From NCBI RefSeq assembly GCF_008831285.2, contig NC_045147.1:18082854-18146853 (forward strand): DNA of 64,000 nt, written 5' to 3'. The position numbers were made by a program, and so were the translations under genes. Position 1 is the first letter of the stretch, and each line of letters starts with the position of its first letter. This document shows, in pieces, positions 1-10,585 of this stretch. The notes under the pieces are model-generated. The model saw only the letters and a program-made list of their open reading frames with translations, was not told where the DNA came from and ran no database searches. The stretch comes from Nymphaea colorata. Lineage: Eukaryota > Streptophyta > Magnoliopsida > Nymphaeales > Nymphaeaceae.

Positions 1-345
1 AGAGTAAATTTTCTCCTCTCCATCGAAGAATACCAAATCACGCTCTTTCCGGGACAAATTGTTGCATGGTTTGCTTAAATATGATCACAAAGGCGAACTC
101 TCATGACAGTTCACAACAGAAGCACAGTTGTCCTTGACCTGCAAGCACTATTGTTGATCAGTATCCAAAGAAAAAAAAAATCCAAAATGAATTTTCTTTA
201 ATACGTTGCAAGGACATGTGATAAGATGGAGTGCTATCCTTTCCTTTTGGAAAGAAGACAGGATAAGGTGGGAAAAGATTTTCTCCAAAGGCCAATGTTG
301 TTCATCTTGGTGATTCGTTATCTACATGTATTTCCAATTTTGTCT

Positions 346-372
<27 letters not shown>
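346..372. repeat. (CT)n microsatellite
   Basis: A pure TC/CT dinucleotide run. A matching run lies at about 17309-17346 in the partner copy of the segmental duplication, so it predates the duplication. Confidence 0.9.
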
Positions 373-376
<4 letters not shown>

Positions 377-936
377 AAATAGTATAACCAGTCAGGCTGG
401 GTGGTGCTTATTAACCACATCCTCAGTTAGGAATATGATCCTAATGGTATTGAAGAGTGTTGATCTGGGATTATGGGTGCCACTGCCTTGAAAAACCTTG
501 AGAAACACAATTAAATTATGCTGCTAACCATGGTTAAAAGGATTTATTTTAAAGCTTCAAAAGTTAGGGATGCATTTGTTAGTCACGGTTTGGGCAGAGA
601 TAATTTGCCAATTACCTGTAAGTTAGAGTTGGACAAGAAAGAAACCTAGAAAAGTTGAAAATATTTTATGGTTATTCATATGCACACGGCTGTACAACTT
701 GTGATTTTTCTACCATTTGAGGAACATTATCAAGGTAGAAACGCGCAAGAACAGTTAAAGAAAAGGCGAGAAGATCATGTACACATAATCATATAAAAAT
801 GGTTTTAATTTACATATATGTTACAATTGTAGTCTTCTTCCTGGTACCAAACTCCACGACGCAACTGGATCAGGGAAGGTGATACGACTTTGCTTGAGAG
901 TGATCAGAAAATTCTCGCAACATTTTCTTGCCAAGC

Positions 937-3354
937 CTACGCATTGCCTTCTGCATTGTGAAGTTTCTCACCAAGCAGGCTCCTAGATGGATCACCATTA
1001 CCCTCCAACCGGCGCATGCTCCGGACCTGCTCAATTGACTAATAAATTAGTGGCTGTTGAATTTTACAAAGAATTTGTGTGTGTGTGCATGTGTGTGTGC
1101 CTGTGTGCGCAGAAGTATGCATAACTGAACCAATTTTGTTGTAGTATCGTTCATCTGAATAATGATATGCATGGCAACACAATCAATTATTTCACTGCAC
1201 CACCTTTGTCTCTCTCTTGAAATTAAGAGCATTTTATGGCATATTGTCATTCAACGGGAAGAAAATGTGGAAAAGAATTTACATCGTACAAAATAACTAA
1301 GAAATCCATGTTGCCACTAAGTTCTGATTAAATTGAGCATATATATAGCAGAAACTGAAACTTCCATCGTATAGCGTACCCAGAATGAGAAAATTTCTAA
1401 ATATTCTATCTAAAAGTACTCACAGCCTTTGATCAATGTTGCATGAGTATCTGCAATGTGGGTCGTGTTTAACTGCTCACGCTAATACGTTAATATAATG
1501 ACACTAACCTTGTAGATGTAAGCTTCTTTAACAGTCCACGCGATGTGGTCCCAGAGGAAGAGAATATTCATTTAAAAAACACCAAAAAAAAAGGAACTTT
1601 ACTAGCATTTATCATAAGATTTCATTTGTCATATTGATGATTGATGAACTGCTCAAGATAAATGAAGATGCATGAGAAGCTGAACCCTATATAACATATT
1701 CATAACTCCAGAACTTTTCGCCTTGAGCAACTAGCTCTCAAGGTTACATGTTAGATTTTTTTCACCCACTAATCATGGACTCAGGCCCACATTGTAAATG
1801 GAGAATGTAAAAGGAACAGTATCCAAGTTTTGGAAGAACTATCAAAGTCTTGTCCCCAGTCCCAGAATCCTAGAAGGAGGATCTTGCTTCCCTCCCCTCC
1901 ATCTACTGCTCTGGAACCAGGATATACCAAGGCATATTCAACAAATTTTCTGTTGGAACAGAACATAATGATGATGAATATTCAGATTTCAGAAAGCATC
2001 TGGGTAACGTTATTTTGACTTTGATGTGTAAGACTTGGTATTACAGGAGAATGATAGATTAAAGGTTAATCTAAAACCCCAGGAAAAGGGTTTTACATAA
2101 ACATGAGATAAAATAAGCTTCAAGGGATACATGTCCATGTGTGTGCACTCGCTTACACCTTTTGTGCCTGAAGCTGATCAAATGTCAAAAAATGTTAATA
2201 TCTACCTGTCTCTGAAATAACTCGAATTCGTCAGAGCTCAAAGATCCATCATTGTTTGCATCAATACGCTGCATTAATTCCATAGCGTCTTCCTGTCAGC
2301 TCCAAGCTCCTCCATCATTTCTTTGAGCTCCTCACTGCTGATCCTGCCGTCCTCATTCTTATCAAGAAGATGGAAGACATGGTTCTTCTGATCGCCGCCG
2401 ATGCCTGACATTTGACCTGGAGGATAATCATTAATACGTAAAGCTGCAAGTTCTGCAGCAGCCATCATAATCGCCTTGAGCCGCTTTGCCTGCAACAGAG
2501 AATTCATCATCACACGTATTCTTCCGAAAGGTCAAGATATGCAAAACATCATAAAAAATGTAAAGGATTTGGCAAGACTTTAAAATTTCTTATGCAAGAT
2601 GCTACGCTACAAATCATGACACAACTGATAGCATTTCAATGTTAAGAAAGAAAACTAACTGTTCGTCCCATCTTAAAAATACGAGTTTTGCTTCTTAGAT
2701 TATTGCCCAAAGAAGGAAGGCCACATTTTTTGTAGGAAATACGGGATTACAGTGCTTGATATTAGAAAAGGTAAACGGTATGGCTTATAGGTTCTTGATT
2801 AAGCAGAAAGCAAAAGAACTAATCAATCATCAGAAATATATTGCACATTGTCACAATGTTGACATGAATATGACATCACGATTATGAAAAGAAGTCATGT
2901 TTTTCTCCTTCTCAAATCAGTAAATTCCCACATGCTCAAATTTTTTTACAGATGGCCTATGAGTAATATACTTTCCAGTTAAAAACTAAGCAACTCTGCA
3001 ACTAATGAACATACACGATGCAACATCGATGGATACGTGTAGTTATTATGTGCATCATTTTGTTATTTAGGAATAAGTCACACAGGCTGACTGAAGTGGA
3101 GAAGCAAGTAGCACCTGACATGAACCACGGATCAAAAGCCAACCTCTGCTAACTAAACCAGATTAGGATTATGAAATAAATAACAAGTTCAAATTTCGTA
3201 GCTTCTTCATCAGGACAGCAACTCTGAAACCAAGAAAGAACAAAATAATCGCTTGTTCATCTCAAATAGGACCACCTTTGTATAAAGAACGTGACGCAGA
3301 TCCATCTACAGCCTGCGCATCCATTTCGGTGGTTCGAATCTGTATTTCTACCAA
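937..3354 (-). pseudogene. CRSH 3'-end pseudogene (EF-hand tail copy)
   Basis: This is a diverged copy of the last part of the CRSH gene at 17935-22292. Three pieces are recognisable on the minus strand. Positions 3287-3354 match the end of parent exon 2. About 2224-2490 match the EF-hand exon. Positions 937-1026 match the last exon, which is still a full 90 nt ending in a stop. The copy is broken in three ways. Most of the synthetase exon is absent because similarity stops abruptly at about 3354. Roughly 30 nt holding the exon 2 end and its splice donor are deleted near 3286. One base is lost near 2293, which shifts the frame between the two EF-hands. No promoter or start exon is present, so a functional product is unlikely. 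A gene caller could mistake the open 79-codon stretch for a small EF-hand gene. Flanking non-coding sequence back to position 1 is also copied. Confidence 0.88.
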
Positions 3355-3359
3355 ATCTA

Positions 3360-3642
3360 TATCTCATTAGTGAAAGGTCTGATTAATCAGATTTTGTATA
3401 TCCTGTGCCGTAGCTGAATCTGAGCAAGTCATGTCCTTATGTTTTGGCAGTCGGAATTTGGACTTTGGGTGTAATTGCCTTTGAGATACTAGCCTCAGCT
3501 TAGGCTGCAGTGTGCAGCTGTCTTCAAGCTGTATTCATCAGGCCAATATGCGAAGCATCAAAACTTGGGCAAGTATAGATAGAGCTACACCATAAGATAG
3601 TATATAACTATATATGATGGTGCCGGGCAACAGAATGGCTTA
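3360..3642. repeat. Dispersed direct repeat, copy 1 (partner in XCT intron 4)
   Basis: About 280 bp is nearly identical, in the same orientation, to 8261-8530 inside intron 4 of XCT. It starts within a few bases of the CRSH-pseudogene breakpoint and ends just before a GC-rich patch. I see no long open frame, no terminal inverted repeats and no target duplication. It looks like copied non-coding sequence, not a self-standing transposon, though a third copy elsewhere would change that view. Confidence 0.85.
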
Positions 3643-3780
3643 TCGGATCCACCCGGGGCCATCCGGGCTTATCGGGTCCACCGGGGCCGGGTGTCCTTTT
3701 TTCCGGGCCCGAGTCAGCAGGATACTGGTACTCGCTGGCAGTCCGACCCAGTGCCCAGACTTAAAAACCATCCTCCCCAA
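3640..3780. other. GC-rich patch with short internal duplication
   Basis: A sharply GC-rich block within AT-rich spacer. It holds two imperfect copies of a unit of about 28 bp that starts with CTTATCGG and continues with a CCGGGGCC core. It separates the XCT-intron-like segment from the RING-H2 fragment. I cannot assign it to a named element. Confidence 0.5.
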
Positions 3781-3782
3781 AG

Positions 3783-3908
3783 GTGTAATGCATATCTTGT
3801 TTATTTGAAGCCAATTATTTATACATTTCGAATGAATGATATGTATGCTTGCACGAAAGAATAATGAGCCGATCACCTGGTTCATAATCTAAACGGCATA
3901 TCACACAC
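3783..3908 (-). pseudogene. RING-H2 finger exon fragment (BIG BROTHER-like)
   Basis: On the minus strand a splice-acceptor-like CTTGCAG precedes codons for a RING-H2 finger. CVIC comes first, then 14 residues, then C-x-H and T-Y-H, which is the normal spacing of the first five ligands. The frame then slips by an insertion near 3815. The next frame continues with CINNWLQINKIC, the normal C-x10-C spacing, and the final cysteine of C-P-x-C is lost (ITP follows). The CVICRLDYE start and INNWL block resemble BIG BROTHER-type E3 ubiquitin ligases. No other exon of that gene is seen nearby. Frame slip, lost zinc ligand and isolation all point to a dead, captured exon. Confidence 0.72.
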
Positions 3909-4451
3909 CTGCAAGGCACAACAAGATCACATCATCGATTTCAAATAGCTCTCAGGAAAATAAATTTAAAGTAAGCTGGATTATCTCAATCCTTCCTTGG
4001 ACAACCATTTCCGCAATTGCATAACACAAGCTGAGGGCTATTGCAACCAAGAATTCTTAAACAGTTCTATCTTTAGCATGCAATATACAAACAATGAAAT
4101 TCTACCCTTTGCCCAAGACAACTAATTGTAATTCACACATTATCTTATCAAACTGTTCATTATTCTGAAACAGAAGACAAGAAACGATTCAGCTTTTCAT
4201 TGTGAAATACAAAATTACCCACTTCAGGAGCAAAGACCTAAAAGAAACAATTTCAAATATGACGTCCATCCTATACATGTAATGCAAGCGGAATCAACAA
4301 CTCATTCTTTCATGCAGACATCATCAATATGATTCTGATTGTATATCAACAACAGATACAAATTGTAGAAAACAGAGGAAAAAAACTGTCATACGTATAC
4401 GCTCAAATTTTCAGCCAAAACCAAGTTTTCTACCCCTTTCGAATTTGATCA

Positions 4452-4735
4452 TTAAGTCGGGTGCTTGAACAGTCCCTTCCGTCGCCTCTTCCCCTCTCCT
4501 CCTCTCTCGTTCCTCTCCTCTGTCAGAGCCTCTCCTCTCTCGCTCTCCCCTCTCCTCTCTCGTTTTCTCTCCTCTTTCCCCTCCGTCGCCTCTTCCCCTC
4601 TCCTCTCTCGTTTTCTCTCCTCTTTCCCCTCCGTCGCCTCTTCCCCTCTCCTCTCTCGGTCTTTCGTTCCTCTCCTCTCTTGCTCTCTCGCTCTGTCGTT
4701 CCTCTCCTCTCTCGCTCTCTCTTTCTTCACACGCA
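4452..4735. repeat. CT-rich low-complexity tract with internal tandem units
   Basis: A polypyrimidine tract built from repeats of CTCTCCTCTCTCG-like units and a recurring CCGTCGCCTCTTCCC block. Long open frames on both strands (Arg/Glu-rich one way, Ser/Leu-rich the other) are by-products of the repeat. It ends about 650 bp before the XCT start codon and could lie in its promoter or 5' leader, but nothing shows that directly. Confidence 0.8.
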
Positions 4736-4941
4736 GGACTTCAGGCACCATCTTCAACAGGAAATTTCTCTTCTTCCCTCTTGGCTGCTCCTTTACTCAG
4801 GTATATGGCGATTTCTCATTCACTGGTAACAGTTGGATTACTTGTTTTACAATAGGAAATTTGGCTTCGTCCTTTCCATGGTTCGGATTAGTGTTTAAAA
4901 CATTTTTTCCTTTTTGTGAATGTATTAAGCATGCCTGTTGT

Positions 4942-5151
4942 TTCGATTTTTCCTGAGTTGGGTGCTCGTTTGCTTTTGTCTTCCTATTATGATTCTTTGC
5001 GATGAATTTGGAGAATATGGTCAAGTTGATCTGCTGTTGAAGTGGATTCGATTTTTCCTGAGTTGGGTGTTCGTTTGCTTTTGTCTTCCTATTGTGATTC
5101 TTTTCGATGAATTTGGAGAATATGGTCAAGTTGATCTGCTGTTGAAGTGGA
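4942..5151. repeat. 105-bp tandem duplication upstream of XCT
   Basis: Two adjacent units (4942-5046 and 5047-5151) are nearly identical, starting TTCGATTTTTCC. They differ by only a few substitutions, so the duplication is fairly young. It sits 240 bp upstream of the XCT start codon. Confidence 0.9.
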
Positions 5152-5390
5152 TATGTATTCTGTTGTGCTTCCTGACTGAGGATTAGTAATGGGCAGTAAG
5201 ATTGAAGTACTTTTTATTTAAGCTCCCATAAGTATGATGACTTGGGTATCATCACAAAAATAAGCCGTTGGCCAAATAACCAGGTGGCATAGAAGACAAC
5301 CAACAAACTCGTATAAGACAGTGAACTTGGAAAAGCTTGCTGGTTTGGAGGGAAGAGGGGAGAGCGAGAAAAGAGAACGAAGGGGGAGAG

Positions 5391-8300
5391 ATGGCGGGAA
5401 TGGGCGATGGGTACGTGGGCACGGCGCAGGACGCGGTGAGGATACGGAGGTTGGAGAAGCAGAGGGAGGCCGAGAGGAGGAAGATACAGGAGCTCAAGAA
5501 CAAGTCTGCCTCCTCCGGCGGCCAGACCGGCCTTCTCCAGTTTGGCTCCGGAACCTCGGAGGTGAGCGTAGTCCCGACCCTCCTCCTCTTCGTCTCTATC
5601 TATTTGGACTAGGATGTTAATTAGGTGTTGAGATTAGGTCTTGTGTCTGCTTTTGAAATTATAATGTTTGCTGGACGTATTGATCAACGAAATTTTGTCG
5701 ATTTTGATGATATCTAGAATCGATGGAGGTGTCGCTTTTTTGTTTGATCATTTCACCTTATTTCTGGAGAATCAGAGGTTTCAGATATATAGTTTTGGCG
5801 TTCAGCAGGCTCAAATTTCACGTTCTGTCCCCTTTTTTGGGATCCTCTTCTTATCGCCGCCGAGTTTGTCTTTGCGATTAGGGTTTCTGAAGTTTTTTTT
5901 TTTCTCTCTTTTTCGCTTGAAGGAAGTTCGGTCCTTTTTTGCGTGTTGTAGTTGGTGAACGAACTACAGGTTCATGTCTGTCACTTTTATTCAAGAAAAA
6001 GCTTCCCCTATTTCATCCGGACTTAGATGAGGGTTTGCTCGCTCGTGTTTCGACACAGCGCTTGTCAACAGTGTGAATCTGAGATGGAGCTTTCATGTCA
6101 CTTTCGGATGTGGTAACCTATTAATTTTTTTTCCCTTATATTCTCTTGAATGCGGTTGCTGGTGGGTTATAACCCTTGCCCACTTCATCACCGTATTGAT
6201 AAGCAACGAAAATTTGTCACCCAAACTGCAAACAACCTTTCCAATAGCCCTTGTTACGTTTAAAATGGTTTGCCAACGCAGATACTTGGGTTTTTTATTA
6301 ACTTGTTTGAGTTGTGGTTGGCAGATATCTGGGGTTTTACTAGCTAGACTGATTGTGGTTGGCAGACACCTGGGGCTTTGCTAACTTGATTAATTGCGGT
6401 TGGTTGATACTTTGGCTTTGCTAACTTGTTTTGGTTGGCAGATACTTGAGACTGCCTTCAAAAAGGAAACTGTTGGACTCGTTACCAGGGAGCAGTATGT
6501 TGAGAAGGTAGGTGATTTTTTTTTAAAAAAGAATATATTATCTTTAATTTGTGTTGATTTCAGTTTTATGCATCTTTGATGATTATGTACGTTTTTTCAG
6601 AGGGTTAACATTCGAAATAAAATTGAGGAAGAAGAGAAAGAAAAACTTCAGAAGCTGCAGCAAGAGTAAGAGCAATTTTATTTGTTTCTGTATGTCTTAT
6701 AATCATAATCCATAACATTTGGGATGTCTAGGTGTTGTCTTTTCCTTAAGCAACGATGGGCAAGATCTGAGTACAATTGCCTTTTACCTTAGAGCACCAA
6801 GAAGGCAATTTCTTACGCAAATTAAGGAAACATTTGGTTATAGTTTTTCCAGAATAACTATCCTGATTATGGTTTCAAACTTTCAGTGCTTTCAAAATCT
6901 ACTTAATTCTTAAGATATTCACACAGAGAAGAAGAGCTTCAAATGCAAAAGAGGAAGAAGAGGAGGGTAAAAGGGAATCCACGTCTTTCATTTACTGATG
7001 ACATTGACAATGGAAGTGAAGACGAAGAAGAAGCTGGTATGTTTCCATCAGCTGAAACTCAACCATTTTATTTTCAGGTTGATTATGTAGATGCTACTTA
7101 TTACACATGTAAAAAAACATTATGCAAGCTGAATGTTTTCGCGACATTGCACAGGTGGACTAGTGGCATTTTCTTGGGTTGTTAGTGGCATCCTTAAGAG
7201 CATCATTCTGTAGCTTTTTATAATTGTTGAGCCATGTCAAAATATAGTTCACTCCATTCAATTTTTTTTCTTAGTAGTTAGTGTGCTGAATCCTTCCTTA
7301 TCTGGACATCAGGATATTGGCTTCTTGTTTCAGTCCTTTTTCGTAGCATTTTTTTTTTTTTTTTTGTGATTCCTTATATAAGGCACATAACGATGTTTCT
7401 GAAAATGTATATTTCTGAAATTTATGCATGAAAGAAATGGGCCTGTTCTATTAGGGATATAATATATGTCATGTTTTGTTAGATTTTGCACCAGCCTTTT
7501 TTTTCATATTGTTTTTGAGGATCCAGATGGAATTAGGACAGATTTCTTGTTCCAATCAATATCACATGGGTGTGGGTACGTAACGGGTTCGGACACAGCA
7601 CTTTTGAAAATTGTGTGTGCTTGGGTACGGCAAATTTTATATTATTAAAAATGATAAAATGAAAAAAAACATTAATAGTCTTATAATCTACAAAAAAACT
7701 CAAAATTAAAGAAAAATGTGTGGGAAATATAGAATCTTAGTGGAAGGGAAATATAAAGGAAGGGAAAAATAAAAAATTAAAGAAAAAGTTATGTTTGAAA
7801 ATATAATTTTAAATGTTTTAAAATGCAGCCATCCCAGCTGTTCCCCGTACCCATGTCACTGTAGCCACGTACCGACATGGGTACATGGGCAAAAATGGCG
7901 TACCCATGTCACATAGGTTCCAAATTCCAATTCAGTTGATTCCGATCTTTATGACATGTTGATGCCTTTGTAGTGCAAAATATGTGTCTGAGCAGTACAG
8001 AATTTCAATTTTTTCCAGAAGAAAAAGTGGAAGTGGATTAAATGCAATATCAGGTTTTGGCAAACTGGTTGGTTCGCTTTTTTGTATGTACCACTTTCAA
8101 AATTCAAAGTTGAAGTCTAGCTATAAGCTCAAGTGCGAAACAAATACCAGACTTTGAGAAATAAAATTTTAATGTTCTGTCAGATTCGAATTGGAAGCCT
8201 GTGCCATACAATCAGTCAGATTTGGATCCTTTTTGTAATTATTTCAATCTGACTACCATAATCTCATTAGTGAAAGGTCTGATTAATCAGATTTTGTATA

Positions 8301-10545
8301 TCCTGTGCCGTAGCTGAATCTGAGCAAGTCATGTCCTTATGTTTTGGCAGTTGGAATTTGGACTTTGGGTGTAATTTCCATTGAGATACTAGCCTTAGCT
8401 TAGGCTGCAGTGTGCAGCTGTCTTCAAGCTGCATTCATGAGGCCAATATGCGAAGCATCAAAACTTGGGCATGTATAGAGCTACACCATAAGATAGTATG
8501 TATAATGGTGCTGGGCAACAGAATGACTTAGAACGTCTATTGGTTATTCCCCCACAATAGTGCATGGTCTAGCCGTCTAATATATCCTGCCGCCTTGAAA
8601 ATCTTAGCTTGTAATATATATGGGTAGTGGAGGCTCATGTCAAATAATGTTTAGAGCATGGGAACATCTTTTCAGATAAATGGCGGAGCCTCAGTGGTAG
8701 CTTGTCAATGATTAGAGCTGTGGAGCTGCTAACTTTATTTGCACTTTCATGATTGCTTGAAGCAATGCACATGCGCATGTCTTTGTATGCGAGTATGCAT
8801 TGTAATGGTATAAAATTGTTTCCTATAAGTCACATGAATGAGTTATGTTTTAATGGCGTTTTTCAATGACTGAAAATAGCGGTGAGTTATTAACCAATAG
8901 GCCTCTTTATCTGTTGTGAGACCTTTGCCATGTGTTAAGATCATTGGCTTGGCGTAATTTTTTGCTCCTGTCTTGGCTTACACTATTTACTGCTAAAACA
9001 GAAGGTAAAGAATATAAAAGACATGGAAAACTTGGCAAGGATCCTACAGTCGAGACTAGCTTTTTGCCTGACAGGTATTGTGTTTATATTTTCTTCTGTT
9101 GTTTTTGTTGAAGATGTGGAGGGAAGGAAATTCTCTCTTGCCTCCAATTCCCCTCTTTTGGGATTTAATCTATTGGCTTAGGAGTGCCGAGGATGATACT
9201 TCAGTGAGAGGGAAGCTGAGGAACAAGCTGAACGTGAAAGATTGCGTAAGCAGTGGCTTCGTGAACAGGAGCAGATCCGAAGTATAGCTTAATCCAAAGT
9301 TGTTGCTTTGATTCCTAAACGAGTTTTATGGATGCTTGTCCTTATTCATGCTTTGGTGGATTTTTAGATGAACCACTTGAAATCACATACAGCTATTGGG
9401 ATGGAGCTGGTCATAGGAGAGTTATACAGGCTAGTGAATTCCTTGCTCTTCATTGTCCAGCAGCATGACAAAGAAATATTTTTAGCATATGGCTAATGGT
9501 ACTAAAAGTTGTGGTTTTCAGGTTCGGAAGGGTGACTCCATTGGAGAATTTCTACGGGCCGTTCAGCAACAACTTGCACCTGAATTCAGGGAGATTAGAA
9601 CAACATCCGTTGAGAATCTCCTGTACGTAAAAGAGGATCTAATTATCCCCCATGTGAGTCCTTGATACCATGAATCTATCAGTGTCATCCTTACATTTGG
9701 TGGCAAGACTTAATGTTGCTTTCTTGTGTATTTGGCATCAGCAACATAGTTTCTATGAGCTAATCATCAACAAGGCAAGAGGCAAGAGTGGACCAGTATG
9801 TATGCCTAATCTTTTCTTTGGATGCCTAGTGTAGTTTTTCAGCTGAAGTACAATGATTCTGGAATATCTTTTAAGGAAATCATGGACTTCTGTTTTTTGT
9901 CTCATGAAATGTTCCATTTAGTGGATACAATTTATGTGAAGAATAAGTGATCCTTTGTTATTTCTTTAGGAGGCATTTGGCAATAGGAACACTAACACAG
10001 TGTTCCATTGTTCCATGAAATTTATCGCAAAAATTTAGGCAGATTCATGTAACCTTGTTTTTTGTGTTTCATGAATCTGCCCCAATCTTTGGGACAGATT
10101 CATCCAAACATTATGTTAGTGTTCCTGTTGCCAAAACGTCTCCTTAGATGTTTTTACTACTGTTGCTATTGCCTTCATGAATGTGCATTGAATATCCTTC
10201 AAACTTGATTATGATCTTAGACTTGCTTCTCTGATTGGTTTCTGTGGTGCATGTACTGTATGATTGTATTGTTTTGTCAACAAAAATCCCGAAAGCATTA
10301 AAAAAACAATCAACTAATGAGAACCTATTGGAGGGTTATCTTTAAGCAGGAATAGAAAGAGGAAGGAATCGATTATGGGTGGGGGATTTTACACACACAA
10401 TTTTTGAAAACATGCCTTCAGTTGAATGATCCATGATTTATCATGCCCGTGCTTGGCCTGTAAAGTTGAAATGCATTGATTTCGTTCATTACACATTCCC
10501 AATTTCTGAAATACTTGTCCTGTTGTCCAATACGTTACATGCATT

Positions 10546-10585
<40 letters not shown>

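Larger units (their letters stand above)
1..3354. repeat. Segmental duplication, copy A (partner 16975-20375)
   Basis: Positions 1-3354 align in the same orientation with about 16975-20375, with many substitutions and small indels by eye. The match covers the CRSH 3' flank, a CT microsatellite, the last exon, intron 3, the EF-hand exon, intron 2 and the end of exon 2. Copy A is already matched at position 1, so its left limit lies outside the window. Its right limit is sharp, at about 3354. The two copies start about 17 kb apart. Confidence 0.88.

Noticed and set aside
4452-4956. Long open frames on both strands in the CT-rich tract
   Set aside because: They follow directly from the simple repeat: Arg/Glu one way, Ser/Leu/Pro the other. 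No domain or splice structure.
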